This document shows, in pieces, positions 1 to 11,946 of a DNA stretch of 64,000 bases (its first letter is position 1; the number at the start of each line of letters is the position of its first letter). The position numbers were made by a program, and so were the translations under genes. The notes under the pieces are model-generated. The model made no database searches. It worked only from the letters and a program-made list of their open reading frames with translations, and had not been told where the DNA came from. This DNA is from Gorsachius magnificus (lineage: Eukaryota; Chordata; Aves; Pelecaniformes; Ardeidae): the NCBI GenBank assembly GCA_034008185.1, contig CM067081.1, positions 79,876,765-79,940,764 of the forward strand, written 5' to 3'.

Positions 1-3000
1 TATCTATTATACATATACTTTCATTACATTCCCTGACTTCAGCTGGTTCAAATTAGTTAGGAGTAACAGATGGAAATCACCCTGAGGTTAATACCTCTTC
101 CCTTCTGAACTGCCAACTTCCAGCAGGTTTTTTATATCCTTAATTTTGCTATGCTACTGCTTGCAAATACACACTGTAAGCATTTTTCTTCTTTTTGTGT
201 TTATATTCTTCATTATACATCAAGGGTATCTTATGCCTTTTTATTCACTATATTAATCATAACTATGGTGGTACACTTGTCCTCATGAGCCTGCTGTTTG
301 ATTACTCTTACAAGCATCTGTTATCAGTTCTGCATTTTTCACAGCAAGTATTCTGAACATACCTGTCTGTTCTTTGTACTTCATCCTTCGTACATTATTT
401 TTACTGAAACTTTACCAGAAATCACATGGCAGTTATGTTTATGCAAAATGCTGAATGCTTAAGCTGCTGTGTAAGATATTAAATGCATGCTTAAAGCATT
501 TAATATGTGTTCCTATACTCCATAAGTATGCAAAGCTTTATGAGTGGCTGATAATGGTGTACAACAAGGAAGTGAAATGTTTCTACAATCTAAATCATCT
601 GCAGAAAAGCAGGAAGGGATACACTGGAAAATCCCATCCCTATTTTGTAGTAGGGAGACTGCAAAATAGTCAAGACTCCATTTTGCCACTATTTGACAAA
701 TACTTAAAAATATGTTGAAGTCAAAGGTAATTTTAAATACATGCATTTGCTTAGTATTTAAATATGCTGCCCAACTTCACAGATTATAGGAGAAACAAAA
801 ACTGAACAAGATCTAGTTCACTGTACACATTCTCAGCCTGTCTATTCCTATTAAGAAAACCCTTCTCAACAGCAGTCTTGTAAAGCCTATGGAAAACAAC
901 TAGGTGTAAAACCTAGTTCAAAGCTACCATACAATATCTCATCAAAACAGAATCCTTTCTCTGTGTGTGTGTGTGTGAAAATGAGTATACTTTAAAAAAA
1001 TCAGAATTACTATCTCTGTGTTCCATGGGAAACATACAGAAAACTGCACGTCTCTGATAAACTTAATCTTTAATATTCTTCTTCTCAAAAGAATTCACCA
1101 CACCAGATATTGTATATAGCATAGGTTTTACTTAAAACTGCTCATTAAAAGTATATTCTTTGAGTTGCAAAGTTAAATGCTCAAAAAAGCCCCATGGAAG
1201 ATCAGGATTATACATGTTAGTGTAAACCTCCTGTGCATGAACATTATAACATAGTTATCAATTATGCAGGCAACATTTAGCACGTTTAAACACTTGTCTT
1301 TGCAACATCAAGAATTGGCAGGTTTACATAGTAAAATTTTCCTGGTTAAATCAGACATAAAAACACACACTTGAAAATGAGTCTTTCTTAATGTTGTAAT
1401 AAAGGTTTCATCAATAAGGATAAGGTTCACTAGACTGATCTTTAGCACTTGAATTAATATAAAATCAGGTTTACATTGTGCAGTCTAGGATTAAAGAGAG
1501 AACACTTGGCCTTTGGATTTCAAAGACACATACTAAAAGCAGAGATATGATAAGACTGAAAAACTTTATGTACCATTTCAGGTTCTGATGAGAACTACAC
1601 ACTACTGTTCATAGGCTCATCCCTGCATTTCTTAAAAACGTTACCCCTTCTGCTACTTTCTTCTCAAATCTTCCGTCCAGCCTCTTATTTACTCAGGTTT
1701 TGGTTTAGCCATTCCAAGCCCCAGTTTATGAGGTTTTTGTTTCAGTTTCTACTAATTTTTTCCCATTCTACTTATATTTGTTTCCACTGAGAAAAAAAAA
1801 AAAAAATGATGTTTGAAAATGCGGTCTGCACAATCAGTACAGGCACTTTGTGTGGCCCACAGCAACACAGCTATAGATTCAAGGACGCTCTGTCCCAAGA
1901 TTGAAGCATGACCAGTGGGACTGAAGTCTTTGAAGATTTCAGTTTTTTAAAGCAAACAAGTCTTCAGAGGGCATGTGTGAACTGCAATATTAAAAAATAA
2001 AAGTATTTAAATTTTATGTACTTTTGCAGATTTTTGTAATGTAGGCAAAGGAGTCACATTTCCTAAATGGGCCCTCTCTCTACTATTTTTCAAGTCCTTT
2101 CACTACAGCAGAAAATGGACCAGAATTTTCAAATGAAATGTTGCCATTTTTTTCTTTTACAACGGTGGAACAAAGTATTTTCCTGTATTTTAATCCCTAA
2201 AAATTCCTGGACTTTATTCCTTTTTTTTCTTTTAATTTCTCTTTTAATCAGCCTACAGGCTGGGAAATTTCAGTCCAGATGGCTGAAGTTTGGCAAACTT
2301 ATAAAGGGTCTTAAAAATGGAAGTGATGGGCAACATTACTAATTAAGCATTCTATATTTATTTTGCGCAGCTGCCTCCTCCTTTCCATCTCCAAATGAAA
2401 ATAACCAAGAAAACAGACAACTGATTTGGGTAAAAGATTATGTGTTTGGGACTTTGTTTGGGGGGACAGGTTAGAGAAAACCTCTGCATTTATATCTAAA
2501 CATATTTTTAGGTAACTATCTTCCCTGAAAACTTCAATCTTCTTTCCAAAACACTTCTAAAAATGTCATTGTTTGAGTATTTTAATTATGCTAATGTTCT
2601 CTCTGTGTGTAAAAGTTTGACAGATATGTGCATCCTAAAGAGTGAGCTTTTCAATTTGCTGTTACAACTCAACTGTCCAGCTTTACAGGTTTACTACCTG
2701 TGCCCAAAGTCAATGTCAAAACACAAGAAAAAGTAATGTAAAATTGGACTGAAAATGTTGGTGACACTTTAAATGTTCAGTTCCTGGTTTCAGATGACTT
2801 GTTTCATCATCTTCTTATATTTCTGCTTTACATTTAGCTCTTGGAATCTAACTGTATCCATTCTGTAAGCAGTCCACCAAGCACTCACCATACACTGACA
2901 GACAAGCATATCTTTCCCTCAGGCTTGAGTGCCTTGCTGTTGGCTGGCTCCATGTTAAAGGCACTTTTGATATTATGGTCTTTATTTGAACTTTTGAGAT

Positions 3001-6000
3001 CTGTTTGCTGGAGAAGATTTACACTGCATCTCAGATGTGGAAATATGGAAAAGCTGGAAAAAGACAACCATGGAGCCACAGCACCATCAAGTGACAATTG
3101 CATCTGTCACTGTAAACTCTACTTCTTGAGCACATGTAAGGTAGTCTCACTTTTGTCTCTCACCCTCTTTCTGCCACAGGTAATGAAAAAATACCTTTGT
3201 AAGTTAATAACAACTGGTTAAATAATTAAATGGAACATCTTTTTTTCATTATTTAAGGTGGAGCTTTCTTCTATTAAGCCTTTTTTACTGTGTTTTTTGG
3301 AAACGCCATAACACATTTGGGTCACTGTATATACCAGAAGGCTGCAATCAGGTGACTGGGCTTCCTTTCCAGTCACATTTGCTACACAAGGTAATGCTGG
3401 GCAAACTACTTAGTATTTCTGTGCTTTAGTTATCCTGAATGGAGTATGGAAATTAGTAGCTACCCTGCTTTAAGGGCGGATATACAAATGAAACACATTA
3501 TATCAAGGCATTATGAGCCAAACTCCTTTATCCTATTTTTTATTGCTTTTCTATTCCTGTAAGGGATTTGAGAAGGATCACACTGACAACATCACCTGTG
3601 TGATCATGCAGAGACAAACATAAGTATTCATAAGGGCTTTCTGAAGGCCACAGTAGCACTTCCAGTGGTTCCCATGTTCCATCAACTCTACAAAGCAGAG
3701 AATAGCCCATACATGAGGAAATCCTCACAGGAATCACAAGATGGACACTAGTTCTTCTTTTATCAAGGTCCAAAGAGGACTTGAGGACAGCAAAGGACAT
3801 AGGTATGGCTTGTGTGCTGAGTGAAAGGCAAAGGTGATTCTTCTTCCACTTCTCCCACAGTTTGGACATTTCTAGCACCTACTTTGATTCCACATGGAAA
3901 ATCACCCTTGAGCTGTGCTGTCTCAGGCCAGCCAAAGAGGCCTGAGAGACTAAGCCTTTTTTTCCCCTTACAGAGTCTTTCTGTTCAGAGGAAAGGACAG
4001 GAAAATGGTGAAAAATTAGCTTCATGTCACACTGAGATTCTTACAGGTGGGATGCAAACCTAAACTGACACTATATTTTCAAATAGCATAGCTCCTCCAT
4101 AAATAGTTTATCACATGAATGGAGAGTTATGACAGGAAGTTTTACTGGCCAAAATTATTACACTACAATATAACCTAAAAAGGGAGGTGGGGTGGGGGGG
4201 TTTAACCATTAATACATAATACATGTGTATACAGAGACATATATAAATTATGTATACATGATGCATATATATTTGTGTTATAACAACGTATCAGGGAATT
4301 TTTCACCTTTATTACTCTTGTGAGTTTTATTCTCAAACATGACCATTTAGTAGTGGAACAATAAATAAGGACATCATTAATATGTCATTCAGATACTAGA
4401 AGTAGATTCAGGAACCGGATATATGCCACCATTTATGCTCATCCTTGATTCTGGAGAAGTCAAAGTGAGACGGAGAGTAATTTGAGTTAATGGCTGTTAG
4501 ACTATCAGTAAGTAAATAATGTCAGACATTAACTGGCTTCCCAAGGCCAAAATCTGCAATTCTGTTAATGTCCCAGACAATCTGACTGAAGTCACTGGGT
4601 ATAATCAGAAATAAATGCAAGTTTTCTCTTGCTTGTAGGTCCCTCGCTCTTGCTAGGTAACCCCCTGGGGGAACATACACAGCTCCAGCTAGATGGATGT
4701 GGACTTTCAGATGACAAAAACCCTTCAGTGAGACTGTGAATGGAAACAGGTCTTGTTTAAGCCACAGCATTATACACAAGGTTTTGCAATTGGAGAACAG
4801 TAACATGCTGCTAAAATATGGGAAAAAATAATCTTCTCTGTCCCTTGGGAAAAACATTGATGTGATGGTGGTAAAAATGACAATATAAGATAGAAGTACT
4901 CAGATTCAAAAACCTCTTCACCTAGATTTCTGAAATATGTGATTGACCACTATGTTCTGCGTGTACATCTGGTCCCAAAACATGATTTGTGATTTTAATA
5001 TGGTTGGTGAGACATAAGCTAACATGTTTTTCTCTGCTGGAACTACAGCATTAAATGCAGGAAAAAAGAAAAAAGACTAGAGAGGGAATCTCTAACAATT
5101 ATGTGAAATGAGAGACAGAGAACTTCCTGTGGCAATAGCCCAGGGAAACACAATATTTCTTAATCTTGCTGCCCACAGGTCACCCCGACATCTTCATGGT
5201 CTTTGTATTTAACAGCTGAGTGGAATGGGGGGGACCTCAGTGTTACAACCATTCTCTTGCCTGAAACTTCATCTTGTTTTGATGCTGCTTACTTATTTCA
5301 GAATGTACCTATTGAGATTTAGCATTAAACTTCAGTCAGAGCAACAACAACAATAAAAAACCTCACCACATAAAAGGAAGGGTTTTTTCCTAAAAATGCC
5401 AAAGTTGTTCTGGGAGCCCAGTAATCACCAGCCTTTATACAAGGCAGTCTCAGCTGTCTGTGTCACAGCATTCACAACACACTAATTTTCCATTAAGACA
5501 CCTAATATTATGTGTCATATAACAGCTAAAGGTTTGCAGTGCTGAGCAGTTTCTCTAGCAGCTTCCATTGTTTTCTCCTCTGACATTTGTACCACTGGTA
5601 CTGTATGTAGCATGAAAATTGTAATCAGCTTGCTTTCATTTAATTTCCTCTGTCTCAAGGTTTGTATATGCTGTATGTAACATGCCATTCTGTCTTAACA
5701 ACATGCCCAGGAACATCCCACCACAGACACCCCAAAAAACATGCTCTTAAGATGTCCTGATTTAATTCTGAAGGGTTCAGCTGTTGCTTTTGTTGAGAAT
5801 ATCAGAGACAGCATCAATCAAAATGGGAAAGTAACTCTGCTATTTTAAGTGGTAACTTAAATGATAGACTGTTATGGTTTTTTACACAGTGGAGTTATTT
5901 TGGCTTTAAAATGTGAATCCTAAATTTTGGGTTGGTATGTTTTTTCACATCTTTTCCTAACAGGCTGAAAGGGAGTTAAACATTTTATTTAATCCTTGGG

Positions 6001-6407
6001 GAATAAGACCCATAAGAGTATTTTTATTGTAGTGTGATTGATTGCCAGTTTATTCAGCTCTTACGAAGAGGTCTCTAGAGATGTGATATTTGATAGGTAC
6101 TTATTTTTATAAGCCAGAGCTCTGAAAGAGCCCACAGGGAACCAGGCACATATTTCTCAGTGAATTTTTGAGTGGCAGGGTGACAATCTCCCCTGCACAC
6201 CACACTCCAGCTCTAGGGCTTATATATTCCTCTTTCTGAATGCTAAGCTCCTCATAGGGCTAAGTCCAAGAATGATGTGGGCACTGTGGTAGTGGGTTTT
6301 GCACCTTATTTTTGAAATGGTGGCTCAGAAAATAGAATTAAGGGTGCTACATTCAAGTTTAGGCCCAATAGCCTTAGAGTAGACCTGCTGTGCTGAGACA
6401 ATAGAAG
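1..6407. other. Unique AT-rich non-coding DNA
   Basis: I recognise no gene or transposon here. Simple repeats are a (TG)8 run at 962-977 and an A15 run at 1792-1806. There is a G-rich stretch near 4185-4200 and an AT-rich patch near 4205-4275. Open frames of 111-126 codons exist at 2841-3221 (+), 3540-3878 (-) and 4522-4857 (-). None has a recognisable domain, and each is compatible with chance in this base composition. A short match to a motif that recurs in this window lies at 4583-4600. Confidence 0.6.
962..977. repeat. (TG)8 dinucleotide microsatellite
   Basis: Eight uninterrupted TG units are visible. They stand in unique sequence and are not attached to any transposon. Confidence 0.9.
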
Positions 6408-6839
6408 ATCATAGAATCATAGAATCACCTCGGTTGGAAAAGACCTTTAAGATCATCAAGTCCAACCGTTAACCTAGCACTGCCATCCCACCACTAAACC
6501 ATGTCCCTAAGCACCTCATCTATCCTTCTTTTAAATACCTCCAGGGAGGAGGACTCCACCACCTCCCTGGGCAGCCTATTCCAGAGCCTGACAACCCTCT
6601 CGGTGAAGAAGTTTTTCCTAATGTCTAGCCTAAACCTGCCCTGGCGCAGCTTCAAGCCATTCCCCCTCATCCTATCGTCTGTTACCAGGGAGAAGAGGCC
6701 GACCCCCATCTTACTACAGCCTCCTTTCAGGTAGTTGTAGAGGGCGATCAGGTCTCCCCTCAGCCTCCTCTTCTCCAGACTAAACAACCCCAGTTCCCTC
6801 AGCCGTTCCTCGTGTGACTTGTGTTCCAGACCCCTCACC
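6408..6839 (-). mobile_element. CR1 retrotransposon, 5'-truncated 3' end
   Basis: On the plus strand the element opens with repeated ATAGAATC units, which are the complement of the CR1 3' tail. It then runs back through the C-terminal part of the CR1 ORF2 protein. The minus-strand frame keeps the typical order [27 protein letters not shown] and [13 protein letters not shown], with a stop at 6494-6496. Similarity ends near 6839, just before the usual RATKM segment, so this is a standard CR1 5' truncation of about 430 bp. The tail matches the fragment at 9264 closely, so both belong to one subfamily. It is not capable of transposition. Confidence 0.93.
6494..6839 (-). pseudogene. CR1 ORF2 C-terminal fragment
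   Basis: This is the last 110 or so residues of a CR1 reverse-transcriptase polyprotein, downstream of all catalytic motifs. The frame is open to its normal stop (ending RDMV). The frame continues open upstream of 6839 as far as 6985, but those residues do not resemble CR1 and come from flanking DNA. No catalytic residue is present, so it should be read as a dead remnant. Confidence 0.85.
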
Positions 6840-9263
6840 AGATGACAGGGACTGGGAGGAAGCTTGAAGCTGCAGACTTCCCACTGCTCTGTGCTCTGAG
6901 GAGAGGTGCAAGGTGGTGATTCCTTCCATGGTTTGGAGTATCCTTTCTGAAAGTCGGCATGTGTAGCCTCTACTGTACTGATCATTCACTTGTAAGGTGG
7001 GAATGAAAAACATGATGTACTCCTTCTTTTACCTGCTTACCTGCCAAACTCAGGACACTGTGACTTCCATTTTTAGGATTGATTCAACCTTTGTCCAAAA
7101 TGCACAAATACGTGAGCAGGGACTTGACATCAGACCTCCTTTTTTCATTAACTCCTATCTACTTAGTGCCAGAGGTCATACTCCCATTCTCTGGCCAGTT
7201 ACATGATTTTTTTCTGTATTTTGGTAGAGCTGCAATGTCAGAGCATATCCTCTTCCCCAAATAACCAGTCTTGTGTGCTTAAGAGGGGCAAAAAATATTG
7301 AATTTTATCCCCGCTCTAGGGATCTCTGAAGACCCCTCTGTGTTGTGGAGGCACGTTCAGGTCAAACGTGAGTTTTTGAAGTAATTCTGTTGCTTCTCCA
7401 TACTTACTTTGTCTTGGTTTGTGTGACAGTGAAACACACAAGCTAGGTGCCTGTTGAATGAAGCAAAGGCTATTCCAAAAGAAAGCTCTCCACAATTCTT
7501 ACAGCGTAGAATCGGAGGCTTCAGCACTGAGTGTTTTTTGTTTTACAGATGTGCTAGTATTGCTCTGTGCTACTTGTCACTGCCAGCTGACGTGAGCTTC
7601 TTGGACAGAACCAGAGAAGAAGGTGATCATACTGACAGGGGCAGCACCAGCATCTCTGTTAGCTTTTCTCCACTACTGCTCTTCATGGAGCCTGACTGAA
7701 TGGGCTTACATTCAGCATGCTCTGCAGTCAACCTGTTTGAATGATTTCAGCAGAGGAATGTCCTCTTTCAGATCTAAACGTTGCTCTTAATTTGGGAATG
7801 GGATTTTCAACTGTCTACCCTTTAAAACTAGAGTATTTTTCCCAGAGCAGTAACTGACTTTTTAATTATACTGTAAAGAGAAAAATAATTCATCTTAGGA
7901 AAATCAACATTATGTTTATTAGGTTCTAGCTAGCAAAGGATAATAATTTAGTTGTATGTATAATTTCTTAGGCAAGAATACAGCACTCACATTTATCATG
8001 AGGGGATCTTCTATCACATTTGGAGTCCAAAGAAGCTAATGAATTGATTACAGTAATAATGGGAATAAATGAAATAAATCGTCCTGCAGAAACAGAAGTT
8101 GAAGTCTGAATTTAGTATTCCCACAATATAATTTTTTCAGTAATACCTATGTCTATAATAAATTTAAAGGAAAACTTATAAACTGAATCATGCAAGATGA
8201 TCAGCATTGTTTGACAGGTCCCTTCAAGAAGTGTTATAGTGCATTCCCTCGGGCTAATTTTATACAAAACACGCAGATAAAGAATGGTCTGAGGTTCCTG
8301 TGGCGGGTGATTATTCACAGAGTTTTTAATTCAATGGAACACTCAAAATAAAAAAAAAATTATTATTAATTAATAACATTAATTAATTATATTACTAAAG
8401 TAAGTGAAAAATGCTAATTTAATTCTACTGCTCTGAACTCTGTGAGAAGGTTTAGGAACTGTTTCAGATTTTTCAATTTCTTCCAACAAGATTTTTGCAT
8501 TGATGGTACTGGGAAATCAGAAATGTAATTGCAAAATAAGGAACTTGGGAAACAGGAAGATTGAAATCAGTTGCATAGCTAAGATTTTATAGGGAGAGAT
8601 AATTATATTTATTCATTAAATAAAAAGGACTTATGGTATCATGGCACTAGAAAGTAGCATACTACTGAAAAGAGTATATTTTACCAAAAAGAGTATATTT
8701 TACCAATGAAAACAGACTTAAAACCACACAGTTGGCCAAGTTTTCTTTTGAAAGTGACTAGTAGCTTTACATATCTTAATATCTAATAATATCTCCATAG
8801 CTATTGTAAATTAATATTATTCTTAGAATGGGTCAGATGTATGTTTTTTTCAAAGTTCAACTCCTTAGTTTGTAGGCTCTTCAAACTTGAATCACAAAGC
8901 TGAAATTATATGAAATTTTATAATTAAATCTGATCATTATTTTGCATTTTATTTGTTCTGGCTTATGCTGTTTTTTTTTATTTGAAGCATGCAGCTTTCA
9001 AGGATAAATCTGTCACCAATTATTAGAAATAACTTCACTTTCAAAGTACTCTGATGACCTGTCAGCCTTTTTCAGACATTTTTTGACCTCCAGACTTTGA
9101 GTCCCAAAAGTTCTGAAGACACCCTCTGCATATCCAGCTCCTTCACTCTCTGTTGGTCAAATGGCTGCATGAAAATATGGAGCAGAAAGAATTCCCTGGA
9201 TAAAATCTTGGTGTCATCCTGCTTGCCCTAACGTAACAGTCCAAAGAAATTATAAAGAGAGAG
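6840..9263. other. Unique AT-rich non-coding DNA
   Basis: No gene or transposon is recognised. The only notable structure is a perfect 19-bp tandem duplication at 8668-8705. The 81-codon frame at 7454-7699 has no recognisable domain. Confidence 0.6.
8668..8705. repeat. Perfect 19-bp tandem duplication
   Basis: The unit aaaagagtatattttacca occurs twice back to back with no mismatch. It is a local duplication in unique sequence. The lack of divergence suggests it is recent or length-polymorphic. Confidence 0.9.
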
Positions 9264-9373
9264 ATCATAGAATCATAGAATCATAGAATCACTTTGGTTG
9301 GAAAAGACATTTAAGATCATTGAGTCCAACCTTTAACCTAACCCTGCCATCCCACCACTAAACCATGTCCCTA
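9264..9373 (-). mobile_element. CR1 3' tail, 110-bp fragment
   Basis: Three ATAGAATC-type units are followed by the CR1 3' untranslated segment (ctttggttggaaaagac, then gtccaacc) and the last codons of ORF2. Similarity stops after the sequence corresponding to the ORF2 stop region, next to ctaaaagatg. It nearly duplicates the tail of the copy at 6408 and is among the shortest recognisable CR1 insertions possible. Confidence 0.92.
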
Positions 9374-11946
9374 AAAGATGCTACAATGTATGTCCATTAA
9401 CTGGAGCTTTATACATCTACATTGTAAACTACCTGGAAGTAAGATGGAGACTGTGAAGTTCTCTGGAATTATCTATCAAAGGCTCTTGCATGCAAACTAG
9501 TAAGTAGAAAGGTGACCATTTTATACCATCCCTGCAGTTTTGAAGTGCTCTATAAGCTTGTCTTCAGCACAAGGGTCTTGATGCACAGAGGTTTCAGAAT
9601 GCTTGAATGTGCTCCTGTGTTTCCCTCCCAGAGTGAACCAGTGGAGATGATGCATGGGAAAAAAAACCCCTTTTTTAAGGAGGAAACCCAAAATTATTAC
9701 TGCTCAAAATTTTTGAAACTAAATGTGTGAAAACATTTGGATCTTGCTGCTGGTGTAAATCGTCTTTGGATAATAGTCTGTGTTAGGCTGGTAAAACCTG
9801 GCCCTCAAAGAGAGGACCAAACCATATTCAGCATTTTTAAAGCATCATTTTCATACCAGGTTACAATGCCTCCTTTCAAATTGAGAAATAGAGGGTCGTT
9901 ATATTGATCTTTCAATAGAGATCAGCCCTCCTACATTTGCAGAGTCTACAGCGATAGCTCCTGCAGTACAATATACTTCTCATTGACAAAAATGCTGAAA
10001 ATGATTAAATGTGTCTCTGCATGTTCCTTCTTGCCCACACTATTACCAAGCCATAGAGAGGGAGGACAAAGAGTAAATTCCATTCAAGGTAATGGGATAA
10101 GGTTGTTCAGCTCATTACTTCTGCGGTTAGTGCACGCCTTCTTCACAGAGGGCTGGTGCTTATTCTGTCCTCAGTATCGCACAGGCTGGTGGTGCTGGCT
10201 GTGGCATGTTCATTCCCTGGACTATAAAGCTACACTAAGGGCTCTAGTACAAAGCAGTTTTGTTTACCTTGCCCAGCAGGTACGGACGATTAACACTCCT
10301 CAGTACTTCGAGTGTGAAAATGATAAAGTTGATCCAAAGAATGATCTTGAGACCCATATCTTTCAAGCTATAATGGAATATATATATATATATATTTTTT
10401 TTTTTTTACTTTCTTCCCTCGTGACTTTCAGCAGGTGGTAAATTAGGCTCTAGTCAGATGGACAGTTAGTTGGGGTGGGGCATTCAAATCAGCAGGTTTC
10501 ACTGGCATTGCTCAGACTGTGTTGGTTCGTACTAACTGAGCTCTTGACACTGATTTCTCAGGTCAGTCTCATTCATCAGTTAAATAGGTTCAGATAACCT
10601 CACCACTAAAAAACATGTTTATATTTATTTGTTTCTGATTTATGCTGATGAGGTAACTCTTTCCCAAACAATTGATGGCATAGTAAGACATATCCTTATG
10701 TGTCACATTAAAATCAAGATCCCACTGTAGAGTACTTTTAAATTTATGAAATATTAACATTATCATTTTTAGCCAGTCAGATTTCTTTTTATTGTAAGTG
10801 TAAAAATGTATCTTTGTAGCCATCTAACGTGTTGTTTTCTATTTCTCTGGACAATTCAACACATCATATTTCATTAAAAAAACACAATCACTCTGCCATA
10901 GCTGTGATTTATGAATTTTAATTACCATAAAAGAGTAAGGAAGTGCAATAAATGTATTCAAAGAACAATAATAACTTACAATGTATTAAGGGTAAAGAAA
11001 AACTTCCTGAATTTTGAGTGTCTGTATTTTGGAGTAAGTTTCATTGGGTTTTAGTTGACAAAATATTACACAATGGCAATACATCATGTGAATTGAAATC
11101 CCTGCTTGGAAAAATCTGATTTTCTAACACGCAAGTTGAAGTGGAGGTTTTCTAGAAGGATGGGTTGGGAAGGTAAAGGAATGTATCTGAGTGCTGGAAA
11201 AGTCCCAGTGGAAAGGTAGCTAAAGAGAAGAACATTTTGTTTAGTGAATTTGAATAGGAAATAATGGAAATGACATTGAGTAAAAAAGACAAATGAGTGT
11301 ATTCTTTCCTGATATAGTCAGCAGAGGAGGAATGTGGAGAGAAAAGAGGAACCAGTCTTCAAGAAGTAAAAATCAGTATTGATCTCAGTACAGTAGATAC
11401 GTATTAATTTACATTAGCTAATGTTCTGGCCCTAATCTGAAGTGGAAGCAGATTTGTATTTGTGAATGACCTTGATTAAAACTGGACAGTTTACAGCTGT
11501 GGCCACCTCTAAGGAGGATCTGGCAAAGCCAGACTCTGGGGTTGTGACACACAAATCAAATTTTATTCTCAACTTGCAGTTTGGTATCTGCATAAAGGAT
11601 TCTTCCGAAAAATTGTTCTCAAGTCCAAAATCTGGCACACAGGAAGGTGACAAAATAACAATGATGGCCTCATGAGGATATCTGTATCAACCCTTTGTCT
11701 CAGGTGTTTAATATCCCTGGAGCCAGAGGAATGACAAGTTTCTTCTACCTATGCAATAATATAAAAATTCTCTAAAAATTTCTAAATATGGTTGATAGTG
11801 CACTAAGTGAAATAACATGCAAATACCATAAATTTGTCTTCAGAGGCTCTACAAGGTCTTGGAAAAGATATAATCAGATGGTGGGGGGGAGGGTGTGCCT
11901 TGGTTTAAAAACATGTTCTATGTTACTCCAAATTTTAGAAGTGATT
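9374..11946. other. Unique AT-rich non-coding DNA with a (TA)n/T tract
   Basis: A (TA)8 run passes directly into about 13 T residues at 10379-10407. The plus-strand 152-codon frame at 9983-10441 runs through this tract (IYIYIFFFLL) and has no domain, so I do not call it a gene. No other feature is recognised. Confidence 0.6.
10379..10407. repeat. (TA)n microsatellite joined to poly-T
   Basis: About eight TA units are followed without interruption by a run of T. This is a compound simple repeat. Confidence 0.9.

Noticed and set aside
2841..3221. 126-codon plus-strand open frame with a hydrophobic middle
   Set aside because: No recognisable family, overlapped by an opposite-strand frame, and of a length expected by chance in this composition.
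3540..4857. Minus-strand frames of 112 and 111 codons
   Set aside because: No domain or conserved motif is visible; the second overlaps the old-repeat motif at 4583.
9983..10441. 152-codon plus-strand open frame
   Set aside because: It runs through a (TA)n/poly-T tract, has no domain and shows no splice or start context; chance is sufficient.
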